From: CAYUHK01 sp964475165
Lineage (GTDB): Bacteria > Verrucomicrobiota > Kiritimatiellia > JAAZAB01
DNA: 64,000 nt
Assembly: GCA_964475165.1 (NCBI GenBank)
Contig: CAYYVN010000006.1
Span: 70,097-134,096 of the forward strand
Direction of reading: 5' to 3'
Shown: piece after piece, positions 50,593-58,944 of the stretch
Layout of the letters: each line of letters starts with the position of its first letter
Numbering within the stretch: the first letter of the stretch is position 1
Notes under the pieces: generated by a model
Databases searched by the model: none
Told to the model about the DNA's origin: nothing
What the model saw: only the letters and a program-made list of their open reading frames with translations
Program-made: the position numbers and the translations under genes

Positions 50593-52923
50593 TTAATGGT
50601 TGGAGTTGGCAAGCTGAGGCCTCCGCGCCATCCACTGCAGGCCCAGCGCCGCTTGCCCCAGGGCGATGCCCCCATCATTGGGCGGCACCACCCGATGACT
50701 GTAAACCTGAAAGCCCTCTTGAAGCAAGCCCTGCCTGACCTTATCCAGGAGCAATTCATTTTGAAAGACGCCGCCTGAAAGCGCCACGGCCTTTAAGCCC
50801 TGCACGGCTTGGATCTGGATGCAAACCTGCACCACGGCCCGCGCCACCGTATTATGAAACTTGCCCGCCAGGCGAGCGGGATCCACGCCGGCCCGCTGCT
50901 CGGCGATCAGAGCCTGCAGCATGGGGCCGAAGGATAGCACGCTGGGGCGGGGCAGCGCTGCTGTCTCGGCCGCCGCGGCTGGCGCTATGAGGCGGAAAGG
51001 ATAATGACCGTTGGCATTGGGATCGGCCAGGCTCTGCAGGCGGATCGCGCCGCGAGCTTCATAGCTGATCTCCGTGCCCAGGCCCAGCAGGGCCGCGACA
51101 GCATCGAAGAGCCGCCCGGCACTGGAGCTCAGTGGGGCATGACCGCGCGCCTGCATTAGGGCGCGCAGGGCCGCGCATTCCTCGGCCGAATAATCCAGCT
51201 GGCTGGCCGCTATTTGATCTGCTTCTTGCGGTGGCAGTTCGGCCTGCAGCATACTGAAGGCCATGCGAGCTGGTTGCTGGATGGCGGCCGCGCCGCCGGG
51301 CAGGGGATAGGCCTTGAAATGGGCCAGGCGACGATAGCCATCCAGATCGGCGCTCAGGAATTCGCCGCCCCAGAGCGTGCCATCCGCTCCATAACCAGTG
51401 CCGTCCAGTGCGACGCCGATCAGCGGTTGCGTGAGTTGATGCTCGGCCATGCAGGCGGCAATATGCGCATGATGATGCTGAACGGCCAGGCGCGGCGCGG
51501 GTGGCGCTTCCGGAGTCTGGGCATAGCGGGTGGAATGATAGGCCGGATGCAGATCATGCACCACCAGCGCCGGGCGCACTCGCAGGAGTGCCAGAAAGTC
51601 TGTGATGGTAGCGCGAAAGAAATCGAAGGCGCGCCAATCCTCCAGGTCGCCGATGTGTTGGGAGAGGAATAGTTCCCGGGCGCGGGTCACACCGATTACA
51701 TTTTTGAGATCGGCGCCGCAGGCCAGCACCGTTGCCCCGCCCAGGGGCAGGCTGATGGGATCGGGCACCAGGCCGCGTGAGCGCCGCAAGATCAGCGGCT
51801 GCTCCCGCACAATTTTGAGCACGGAATCATCGCAGCGCCGCAGGATCGGGCGGTTATGATCGAGGGCGCCGTCGGCGCTCTCGCCCAACAATTCCTCCAA
51901 TTGCGCGCTGTTATAGGCGATGGGCTCTTCGGCCCGATTGCCGCTGGTCATAACCAAGGGGCTGAGTTGCGCCAGTAACATCTGATGCAGTGGCGTGTAG
52001 GGCAGCAGGGCGCCGATATCACCGGTATCCGGCGCAATATCCCGAGCGAGGCTGGATGAGGGGCGGCGTTTCAAGATGACGATGGGTGCGCTGCAGGCTT
52101 GCAAGGCTTCAGCCTCAGCCGCGTTCACGAGGCAGTGTTGACGGATTTCATCCAGGCTGGCGAACATGACGGCCAGAGATTTACTCGGCCGATTTTTACG
52201 CGCGCGCAAGCGCGCCACGGCTTGATCACTGCGTGCATCGCAACTCAGATGATAGCCGCCTAACCCTTTGACCGCCAGCACCCGGCCCGCCCGCAGGAGC
52301 TGCATGGCTTGGGTCAGGGCATCGCCGCCGGCGGCCGGGCCGGCGGCATTGCGGAAGGAGAGCTGGGGCCCGCAACGCGGGCAGGCGTTGGGCTGGGCTT
52401 CAAAACGGCGGTCGGCTGGGTCGGTATATTCGGCTTGGCAGGCCGCACATAGTTGGAAGGCGGCCATGGTGGTGCGTTCGCGATCGTAGGGGAGAGCGCG
52501 AATGATGGTGAAGCGCGGACCGCAGTTGGTGCAGTTGCTGAAAGCATATTGGTGGCGGCGATTGGCGGGCGTGAACAGTTCCGCCTGGCATTCGGCACAG
52601 ATGGCCAGATCGGGCGGCAGCCCCGTCCGCAAGTCGCCGGAGCCGGCCGAGGGTTCGATCCGGAAGTTTTCATCATTGGCCAGCGGCGTCAGCTCTGTCA
52701 GGCGCAGAGAATCCAGCCGGGCCTGGCGTGGCGGCTGCTTTTTTAAAAGGGCGAGGAAGTGCGCGATGGCTGTGGGCGCGCCCTCGATTTCGATGCTGAC
52801 TCCCGCTGGAGTATTGCGCACGCTGCCCGCCAGTTGCAGGCGGTGCGCGTGGCGATAGATCGTGGGGCGAAAGCCCACTCCCTGCACGCGGCCGGTGACC
52901 TCGATGCGCAGACGCTGCTTCAT
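50593..52923 (-). CDS. hypF: Carbamoyltransferase HypF
   Basis: 776 residues. In order: an acylphosphatase domain (GRVQGVGFRPTIYRHA, 1-90); two zinc-finger pairs (CAECQAELF...CTNCGPRFTI and CAACQAEY...CPRCGPQLS); a YrdC-like carbamoyl-adenylate domain (about 195-385); and a Kae1-like domain with HHHAHIAACMAEHQL and ALSGGVFQNELLLDKV. It makes a carbamoyl group for HypE. ATG 52923 overlaps the hypB stop as ATGA. Confidence 0.95.
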   Translation of the reverse strand: MKQRLRIEVTGRVQGVGFRPTIYRHAHRLQLAGSVRNTPAGVSIEIEGAPTAIAHFLALLKKQPPRQARLDSLRLTELTPLANDENFRIEPSAGSGDLRTGLPPDLAICAECQAELFTPANRRHQYAFSNCTNCGPRFTIIRALPYDRERTTMAAFQLCAACQAEYTDPADRRFEAQPNACPRCGPQLSFRNAAGPAAGGDALTQAMQLLRAGRVLAVKGLGGYHLSCDARSDQAVARLRARKNRPSKSLAVMFASLDEIRQHCLVNAAEAEALQACSAPIVILKRRPSSSLARDIAPDTGDIGALLPYTPLHQMLLAQLSPLVMTSGNRAEEPIAYNSAQLEELLGESADGALDHNRPILRRCDDSVLKIVREQPLILRRSRGLVPDPISLPLGGATVLACGADLKNVIGVTRARELFLSQHIGDLEDWRAFDFFRATITDFLALLRVRPALVVHDLHPAYHSTRYAQTPEAPPAPRLAVQHHHAHIAACMAEHQLTQPLIGVALDGTGYGADGTLWGGEFLSADLDGYRRLAHFKAYPLPGGAAAIQQPARMAFSMLQAELPPQEADQIAASQLDYSAEECAALRALMQARGHAPLSSSAGRLFDAVAALLGLGTEISYEARGAIRLQSLADPNANGHYPFRLIAPAAAAETAALPRPSVLSFGPMLQALIAEQRAGVDPARLAGKFHNTVARAVVQVCIQIQAVQGLKAVALSGGVFQNELLLDKVRQGLLQEGFQVYSHRVVPPNDGGIALGQAALGLQWMARRPQLANSNH

Positions 52924-53594
52924 GAGCTTGTTTTTAGACCGGCCCGCTGCTGCTCCACCAGCCAACGGGTCCAGGCCCGTAACCCTTTGCCGCTCACATT
53001 GGAGACGGGGAACACCGGCAGGTTGGCATTCACCTGGCGCAGATAGCCCAGACAGGTTGGGAGCTTGAAAGCCAGATGGGGTAAGAGATCCATCTTGGTC
53101 AGCACGACCGCTTGCGCGTTGCGGAACAAAGCCGGATACTTAAGCGGCTTATCTTCGCCCTCGGTGATGCTGAGGATGGCTACCTTACCGTGCTCGCCAA
53201 TATCGAAGGCCGCCGGGCATACCAGATTGCCGACATTTTCAACGATGATCACATCCAGTTCCTCCAGCGGCAGATCGCGTATGGCGTGGTGTACCATTTT
53301 GGCCTGCAGATGGCAGGTGCCATCGGTGATCAGTTGACTGACCTGGCAGCGCAGCCGCGCCAGGCGTTCGGCGTCGCGGGTGGTGGCGATATCGCCCTCC
53401 AACACAGCGAAACGCAGCTGACGCGAGAGGGGCCGCACGGATTTTTCCAAGAGGAGCGTCTTGCCGGCTCCGGGTGAACCGATCAGGTTCAACATGAGGA
53501 TCCGGTGTTGCTTGAGCAGGCGCCGGGTTTTGGCGGCCCAGTGCTCGTTGGCGCCCATCAGATTGCGGTAGACTTTAATGCTTAGCTTGCTCAT
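52920..53594 (-). CDS. hypB: Hydrogenase/urease nickel GTPase HypB
   Basis: 224-residue GTPase that loads nickel with HypA. GSPGAGKTLLLE is Walker A, DVIIVENVGNLVCPAAFDIG includes the zinc/nickel Cys, and VVLTKMDLLPHL is the G4 motif. There is no His-rich or CxxCGC N-terminal nickel store, so this is the short form. ATG 53594 overlaps the end of hypA by 20 bp. Confidence 0.95.
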   Translation of the reverse strand: MSKLSIKVYRNLMGANEHWAAKTRRLLKQHRILMLNLIGSPGAGKTLLLEKSVRPLSRQLRFAVLEGDIATTRDAERLARLRCQVSQLITDGTCHLQAKMVHHAIRDLPLEELDVIIVENVGNLVCPAAFDIGEHGKVAILSITEGEDKPLKYPALFRNAQAVVLTKMDLLPHLAFKLPTCLGYLRQVNANLPVFPVSNVSGKGLRAWTRWLVEQQRAGLKTSS

Positions 53595-53937
53595 CGGTTT
53601 CCACCTCCAGACTTTCCAGATATAATTCATCCCCACCATTCAGTTCCAGATCGCCCTGGCCACAGGCGGCGCATTGATAGCGCGGCGGCTGAATGATGCC
53701 CTGCCACTGGCAGCCCCGGCAGGTGGCGGCGATTTCCTGGATCTTGATGACCAGTTCCGAGCCGGCGGCAGGCGTATTTTGGCTCAAGGTTTCATAAGCA
53801 AACTGCATATTTTGCGGCAGGATAGCATGTTGGCGACCGATAACAACATATGCCTTTTGGAGGCGCGCCGCCGGATATTTCTTTAATTCCGCCAGGGCGG
53901 TTTTGAGAATTGTTTGGGCTATACCTAATTCATGCAT
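53575..53937 (-). CDS. hypA: Nickel insertion protein HypA
   Basis: 120 residues. MHELGIAQ holds the nickel-binding MHE start, and CRGCQWQG...CAACGQGDLEL is the zinc site. It starts the hypABFCDE operon. The ATG has no clear ribosome binding site upstream. No promoter of good quality could be placed; a paired element lies 50 bp upstream. Confidence 0.93.
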   Translation of the reverse strand: MHELGIAQTILKTALAELKKYPAARLQKAYVVIGRQHAILPQNMQFAYETLSQNTPAAGSELVIKIQEIAATCRGCQWQGIIQPPRYQCAACGQGDLELNGGDELYLESLEVETDEQAKH

Positions 53938-53985
53938 GGACTTGATTACCGCGCGGCCCGCTGCTATCTTTATCGCTCGCTCGCC

Positions 53986-54029
53986 GATCCCGGGATGGCA
54001 ACGCCCGGGAACCGGTCTTCCGGTGGATC
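53986..54029. promoter_or_regulatory. Base-paired element upstream of hypA
   Basis: GATCC (53986-53990) pairs with GGATC (54025-54029), enclosing CGGG...CCCG (53991-53994 with 54004-54007) and ACCGG...CCGGT (54011-54015 with 54020-54024), a three-way junction. There is no T-tract, so it is not an ordinary terminator. It could be an operator or leader element of the hyp operon. Confidence 0.3.
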
Positions 54030-54068
54030 GGATCTCATTCCAGAAAAACCGGGGCGCTCACCGCGGAG

Positions 54069-54096
54069 TTGTCAGGGACGCAGGATGAACTATAAC
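54069..54096 (+). promoter_or_regulatory. Candidate promoter for the Gfo/Idh/MocA gene
   Basis: TTGTCA (54069-54074), 16 bp, TATAAC (54091-54096), 50 bases before the ATG. Confidence 0.55.
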
Positions 54097-54146
54097 ATTT
54101 GGGTTTGAGATCACAAGCCCCGAAAGCGGCCGGGGGATAGGAGCAT

Positions 54147-55193
54147 ATGAGCAAACGACGCTCAGCCTTGGTGCGTTTTGGTTTGATTGGCCATGGCACC
54201 CATGCCCAATGGGCTATCGTGCCGGCTATGCGCGCCGCGCGCGGCATTAAATTAGTGGCGGTGGCCGATATCAATCGGCAGAACCTGGCCCCTTTGCGAG
54301 GGCAGGCGCTGGCCTGTTATACGAGCCAGGCCGCCATGCTGGCTCGGGAAGATTTGGATGCCGTCTATGTGGCGACGCCCGTTGCCGCGCATAGCGCGGC
54401 TACACTGCTGGCGCTGCGTTCCGGATTGCATGTGATCACTGAAAAACCCATGGCGGCTTCCGTGGCGCAATGCCGGCAGATGCTGGCCGCCGCCCGGCGG
54501 GCCGACCGGCTCTTGGCGGTTGATTTCGAGAGCCGTTACATGCCGGTTTTCCGTCAGGTGCAGCGCTGGGTGGCTGAAGGGCGCCTGGGCAGATTAGGTG
54601 CCATTCATATCGATCATATGTGGGATGGCCATAAAATATGGGGGCCGCTGGGAGAGCGCCGCCGGCGTTTTCTGGATCATACCGGCTGCCTCGATTGCGG
54701 CATTCATAAGTTGGATCTAGCCAGATATTTTGCGGGCGGCGGTACTTGGCAAAAGGTGCGCGCCGCCGGCCACTGGTTCGGTGAGCGTGTCAAATATCCG
54801 CCGCATATCTCCATCATGGCGCGTTTGGATAATGAGGTCCTGGTGACTTTCAATCTCAGCTTTGCTTTCACAGCCTATATTCGCCAACGCCTGGTCGGTG
54901 GCTATGAAGGGCTGGCGCTGCTGGGCGAGAAGGGGGTCATCATCCTGCGCCCGGGCGCGCGTCCGGGTAGCCGGATCCTGGAATTGGCGAGCGCCTCCCT
55001 GACCCGCTCTGTGCCGGTGCGTGATAATGATCATCCGGCGCTCATCGCCCGGTTGCTCACCGATTTTGCCGCTGCGATTCGCAGGGGCAAGCCCCTGCCG
55101 CCGGCTGTGGCCAGTGGCGAGGATGGATTGATGGCGCAGCTGGGGGTGGATGCGGCCAATCGTTTAGCGCGCCGCGCCGCCCCAAGGAAATAA
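54147..55193 (+). CDS. Gfo/Idh/MocA-family oxidoreductase
   Basis: 348 residues. VRFGLIGHGTHAQWAIVPAM is the Rossmann NAD(P)-binding start, VYVATPVAAHSAATLLAL and HVITEKPMAASVAQC are family hallmarks, and LDCGIHKLDLARYFAG contains the catalytic-site DCGIH. Such enzymes oxidise or epimerise sugars or inositol. The actual substrate is unknown and no sugar transporter or glycosidase is adjacent. GGGGGATAGGAG precedes the ATG. Its stop abuts the proB stop. Confidence 0.9.
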   Translation: MSKRRSALVRFGLIGHGTHAQWAIVPAMRAARGIKLVAVADINRQNLAPLRGQALACYTSQAAMLAREDLDAVYVATPVAAHSAATLLALRSGLHVITEKPMAASVAQCRQMLAAARRADRLLAVDFESRYMPVFRQVQRWVAEGRLGRLGAIHIDHMWDGHKIWGPLGERRRRFLDHTGCLDCGIHKLDLARYFAGGGTWQKVRAAGHWFGERVKYPPHISIMARLDNEVLVTFNLSFAFTAYIRQRLVGGYEGLALLGEKGVIILRPGARPGSRILELASASLTRSVPVRDNDHPALIARLLTDFAAAIRRGKPLPPAVASGEDGLMAQLGVDAANRLARRAAPRK

Positions 55194-56363
55194 TCAGCCG
55201 CTGGCGGTCGGTTGACGCAGCAGGGCCAGATTATCGCGATGAATCACTTCCGCCGCGCCGGGAGTCGTCAGCAATTGACAGATCTCTTTGGAGCGATGGC
55301 CTTGAATCAGGCGGATGTCGCCGCTGGCATAGGCGACCAGCCCGCGGGCGATCAGCGTGCCATCCAGGGCCTTGATATCCACGGCGGCGCCCGCCGCAAA
55401 ATTGCCTTCCGTTTTTTTGATCCCGATGGGTAAGAGGCTTTTGCCCTGCAGTTCCAGGGCCCGCCGCGCGCCGTCATCCACCCATAGGGTGCCCTGCGGT
55501 TTTTGGAAAAAAGCGATCCAGCGCGCGCGCGCATCCAAAGCCCGTTGCGGCAAGAGCGGCTCCGGCAGGATCAAGGTGCCCGTATCAATGCCCGTCATGA
55601 TCTGGCGCAGGATAGCGCTGCGGCGGCCATCGGCGATCACCACCGCTGTGCCGGCCTTGGTGGCCGCCGCGGCCGCTTCCAGCTTGCTGAACATGCCGCC
55701 CGTGGAAAGCTCATCGGCTTTGTCCCGAGCCAGTTTGAGGATATCCTTGGTTATCTCCGGCACGAGGGCCAGGCGCTGCGTGCGCCCGGCGCGCGTGGCG
55801 CGGCGCAGGCCGTCGGTGCTCGTTAATAAAATGAGCAGGTCAGCGTTCAAGAGATGGACCACCAGCGCCGCCAGCAGATCGTTATCACCAAATTTAATCT
55901 CATCCACCGCCACCACGTCATTCTCATTGATGATCGGAATCAGGCCGCGTTGCAACATGGCCCGCATGGTAGCGCGCGCGTTCAGATGGCGCGTGCGATG
56001 CTTGAGATCAGCATGGGTCAGCAGCACCTGGCCCACCAAGCAATGCTCCTTGGCAAAGAGGCGGTCGTAGAGGGTCATCAGCCGGCTTTGGCCGATGGCC
56101 GCGGCCATCTGCAGTTCGGGCAGCCGGGTGGGCCGCCGCCGCAGGCCCATGGTGTGCATACCGGTGCCGATGGCGCCGGAAGTCACCAGGATAACTTCAT
56201 GGCCGGCGCGGCGCAGGGCCGCGATATCCTTGACCAGCGCGCCGATGCGCCGCCGGGCCGGGCGCCCGTTCGCTTCAATCAAAATACGGCTGCCGATCTT
56301 GATCACGATCCGCCTGGCCTGAGAGAGTTTTTGGCGGCTATTGATGGGCGCGGCTGCATGCAT
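55194..56363 (-). CDS. proB: Glutamate 5-kinase
   Basis: 389 residues; first step of proline synthesis. ARRIVIKIGSRILIEANGRP, VILVTSGAIGTGM, IPIINENDVVAVDEIKFGDN and STGGMFSKLEAAAAA define the amino-acid kinase domain (1-265), and a PUA domain follows (about 285-375, with LWVDDGARRALELQGKSLLP). The N-terminus has a short extra tail before QARRIVIK. proA is not next to it. Confidence 0.95.
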   Translation of the reverse strand: MHAAAPINSRQKLSQARRIVIKIGSRILIEANGRPARRRIGALVKDIAALRRAGHEVILVTSGAIGTGMHTMGLRRRPTRLPELQMAAAIGQSRLMTLYDRLFAKEHCLVGQVLLTHADLKHRTRHLNARATMRAMLQRGLIPIINENDVVAVDEIKFGDNDLLAALVVHLLNADLLILLTSTDGLRRATRAGRTQRLALVPEITKDILKLARDKADELSTGGMFSKLEAAAAATKAGTAVVIADGRRSAILRQIMTGIDTGTLILPEPLLPQRALDARARWIAFFQKPQGTLWVDDGARRALELQGKSLLPIGIKKTEGNFAAGAAVDIKALDGTLIARGLVAYASGDIRLIQGHRSKEICQLLTTPGAAEVIHRDNLALLRQPTASG

Positions 56364-56463
56364 GATCTTAAGCTTTCAGGCTGGCCGGGGCACAGGTGCC
56401 AGGTTGGCGCGGTCTGATAATGGCTACGCGCAGCATGGCAATTCTCCGGCGCTCCATCCTCAT

Positions 56464-56481
56464 CCGGCCTTCTTGGGCCGG
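56464..56481 (-). other. Hairpin downstream of tRNA-Tyr
   Basis: CCGGCC and GGCCGG pair across a six-base loop just past the tRNA 3' end, between the tRNA and proB. No T-tract follows. It may be a processing or weak termination signal. Confidence 0.3.
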
Positions 56482-56485
56482 AGGG

Positions 56486-56567
56486 TGGTGGGGGAAGGAT
56501 TCGAACCTTCGAAGGCAATGCCAACAGATTTACAGTCTGCCCCGTTTGGCCACTCCGGAACCCCACC
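56486..56567 (-). tRNA. tRNA-Tyr (GTA)
   Basis: An 82-base class II tRNA on the minus strand. The acceptor stem GGTGGGG (56567-56561) pairs with CCCCACC (56493-56487) with discriminator A at 56486. The anticodon loop reads CTGTAAATC, giving anticodon GTA. The T arm GAAGG-TTCGAAT-CCTTC and a long variable arm are present. The next bases are CCC, so CCA is not encoded. proB starts 122 bp downstream. Confidence 0.96.
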
Positions 56568-56695
56568 GCGCCCAGGAACAATGCTATAGATGGCGGATGA
56601 ATGCAAGTGTAAAAACGGCTCGCTGGGGCTTGCGCGGCTGGTGAGCCAGGCCGCGGGGCCCTGGCGTGAGGCCGCCCGCCGGCTCAACCGGGGGC

Positions 56696-56724
56696 TTGTG
56701 TTTTTATGATTATTTTTCGATAAT
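56696..56724 (+). promoter_or_regulatory. Candidate promoter for the peptide transporter operon
   Basis: TTGTGT (56696-56701), 17 bp of A/T-rich DNA, GATAAT (56719-56724), 28 bases before ATG 56753. Confidence 0.45.
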
Positions 56725-56752
56725 GCTGGGCCAATGAGAGGCTGGCCGACGA

Positions 56753-58879
56753 ATGAAGCGCTTATTTAAGAAAACTAAATATCCGGTTTTGGATAGCCAG
56801 CAGGCCCTGGCGGGTGTGCCGCTGCTCAATCCCCATGTATCCTTCACGCAAAACGATCAAGGCCAGATCACCCTCCTCATTAAACGCTCCTATCGTGGCG
56901 GATTATGGCAGCGCTTCCGGAAGGTCGAGGTGCAAAAACCGGTGGTGCTGGATGAAATGGGCAGTTATGTTTTTCAGCAGATAGATGGCCAACAAAGCGT
57001 GCAGGCCATTATCGAGCGCTTCCAGAGCCATTACCAGGTTGACCGCCGGGTGGCCCTGATGAGCACGGGTAATTTTCTGAAGGCATTGGTGCAACGCGGA
57101 GTGATTTCGATGGCGGTACAGACGCTCCTCCTGTTGTTGATCTGGGGTTGGGCCTCGCTGAGCTTGGCCGCCGCCACCTGGTATCCGGCGCCTGGTTGGC
57201 GCGATGCTCCCCATCCCCTGGCCGCGCCGGAGGCGGAAGTGGGCGGGGAGATTGCCATTTATGCCGGCGAATACCCCAAGAGCTTCAATTATTACCTGGA
57301 TCAGAATGTCTTTTCGGCCGAATTATTCGGCGCGATGTTCGAGAGCCTCTTGACGCGCCATCCCCTGAGCCTGGATTTGGAGCCGGGCTTGGCCGAGGCT
57401 TGGGCGGTGGCCGATGATGGTAAAACCTTCACCTTTCGTCTCGATCCCCGGGCGCGTTGGAGCGATGGGCAGCCCGTGACGGCCCGGGATGTGCAGTGGA
57501 CTTTCGACGCTGTGTTGCGGCCCGCAAACCTTACCGGCGCGCATAAGATAGCCTTGAGCCGTTTCAGCCCGCCCAGTCTCTTGGATGAAAGAACCATCCG
57601 TTTCACGGCTCATGAAGTGCATTGGCAAAATCTGGATGCCCTGGCCGGCCTGATCATTTTGCCGCAGCATATTTTTGCGGAGCAGGATTTCAACCGGATC
57701 AATTTCGATTTTCCGGTGGTCTCCGGCTTGTATCGTTTGGGCACGGTTAAGGAGGGGCGTTATGTTTGTCTGGAACGGCGCGCCGATTGGTGGCAGCGCG
57801 AGGCCCAGCGCTCGCGTGGGGTGGGTAATTTTCAAACGCTCAAATTCAAGTTTTTCGCGGAGCGCGACAATGCCTTCGAGGCTTTCAAGAAAGGTGAGCT
57901 GGATCTTTTTCCGGTCTATACCGCCCATCTCTGGGCCACCCAAGCCGCTGGCGATAAATTCGCCAAGCACTGGATCATCAAGCAGAAAATCCATAACTAT
58001 CAGCCGATCGGGTTCCAGGGCTTTGCCATGAATAGTCGGCGGGCGCCCTTTGATGATCTGCGCGTGCGGCGTGCCCTGGCCTTGTTGCTGGATCGTCCGC
58101 GCCTCAATCGCGAACTGATGCATGGCCAGTATTTCCTGCACCGCTCCTATTTCGAGGATCTCTATTCCAGCGCGCATCCTCCACCGCCGCCGCCCACGCC
58201 CTTCGATCCGGACCAAGCGCGCCAATTACTGGCGCAGGCCGGCTGGCACGCCAATCCCCGCAGCGGTTGGCTGGAGAAGGAGGGGCGTCCCCTGCGCTTT
58301 CATTTTTTGTCGCGCGAGAGCACAACCGATAAGTTCCTGGTGATTTACCAACAGGCTCTCAAGGCGGTGGGCATCGAGATGCTGATCGATAAGAAGGATT
58401 GGGCGGCGTGGGCCAAGGATATGGATGAGTTTAATTTCGATATGACCTGGGCCGCTTGGAGCGCCGGCACGCGCAAGGATCCTGAGCCGATGTGGTTGAG
58501 CTCTGAGGCCGAGCGGCGTTCGGGGCAGAATCTCAGCGGCCTTAAAAACCCGGAGATCGATCAGCTCATTATCCGTCAGCGTTCGCTCTTCGATATCCAG
58601 GCGCGCCACGCCATTTGCCGGCAGATCGATGCTTTACTGCTTGAGCAGGTGCCTTATGTCTTGCTCTGGAATATCGATTATACGCGCCTTTTATATTGGA
58701 ATAAATTCGGTATGCCGGCGACCCTGCTCGGTAAATATGGCGATGAGCGCGCCGCCTATTGGTTGTGGTGGCTGGATGCCGATGCCGCCGCCGAGTTGGA
58801 GGATGCCCAGCGCGCTAACCTGCCCCTGCCTGCACGGCCGGACACCATCCGCTTCGATGAGGTCTGGCAGGAACCTTGA
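56753..58879 (+). CDS. PqqD-like domain fused to a YejA-type peptide-binding protein
   Basis: 708 residues in one frame. Residues about 22-118 look PqqD-like (RiPP recognition element): KPVVLDEMGSYVFQQIDGQQ, SVQAIIERFQSHYQ, then STGNFLKALVQRGVIS. Residues 120-141 (AVQTLLLLLIWGWASLSLAA) are a TM/signal segment. From about 165 the rest is a family 5 extracellular binding domain: SFNYYLDQNVFSAELFGAMF, ARWSDGQPVTARDVQWTFDA, and QGFAMNSRRAPFDDLRVRRA. An internal ATG at 57110 (M120), with GGAG nine bases upstream, could also yield a normal exported binding protein without the PqqD part. It heads a five-gene operon with yejB, yejE and two ATPases. Confidence 0.88.
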   Translation: MKRLFKKTKYPVLDSQQALAGVPLLNPHVSFTQNDQGQITLLIKRSYRGGLWQRFRKVEVQKPVVLDEMGSYVFQQIDGQQSVQAIIERFQSHYQVDRRVALMSTGNFLKALVQRGVISMAVQTLLLLLIWGWASLSLAAATWYPAPGWRDAPHPLAAPEAEVGGEIAIYAGEYPKSFNYYLDQNVFSAELFGAMFESLLTRHPLSLDLEPGLAEAWAVADDGKTFTFRLDPRARWSDGQPVTARDVQWTFDAVLRPANLTGAHKIALSRFSPPSLLDERTIRFTAHEVHWQNLDALAGLIILPQHIFAEQDFNRINFDFPVVSGLYRLGTVKEGRYVCLERRADWWQREAQRSRGVGNFQTLKFKFFAERDNAFEAFKKGELDLFPVYTAHLWATQAAGDKFAKHWIIKQKIHNYQPIGFQGFAMNSRRAPFDDLRVRRALALLLDRPRLNRELMHGQYFLHRSYFEDLYSSAHPPPPPPTPFDPDQARQLLAQAGWHANPRSGWLEKEGRPLRFHFLSRESTTDKFLVIYQQALKAVGIEMLIDKKDWAAWAKDMDEFNFDMTWAAWSAGTRKDPEPMWLSSEAERRSGQNLSGLKNPEIDQLIIRQRSLFDIQARHAICRQIDALLLEQVPYVLLWNIDYTRLLYWNKFGMPATLLGKYGDERAAYWLWWLDADAAAELEDAQRANLPLPARPDTIRFDEVWQEP

Positions 58880-58944
58880 ATCGGCGCGCTTGCTCAGCGG
58901 TTTTGTGCTGGATTCCAACCGGCGCCTGCGGAATAATCTCCACC

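Noticed and set aside
53938..54060. Sigma54 promoter for hypA
   Set aside because: No TGGCAC-N5-TTGCA match; only a partial GTTGCCA was seen.
57100..57115. Frameshift or lost stop between the PqqD part and the binding protein
   Set aside because: The frame is continuous and both parts keep normal motifs. I cannot exclude a sequencing error without related genomes, so it is kept as a fusion.
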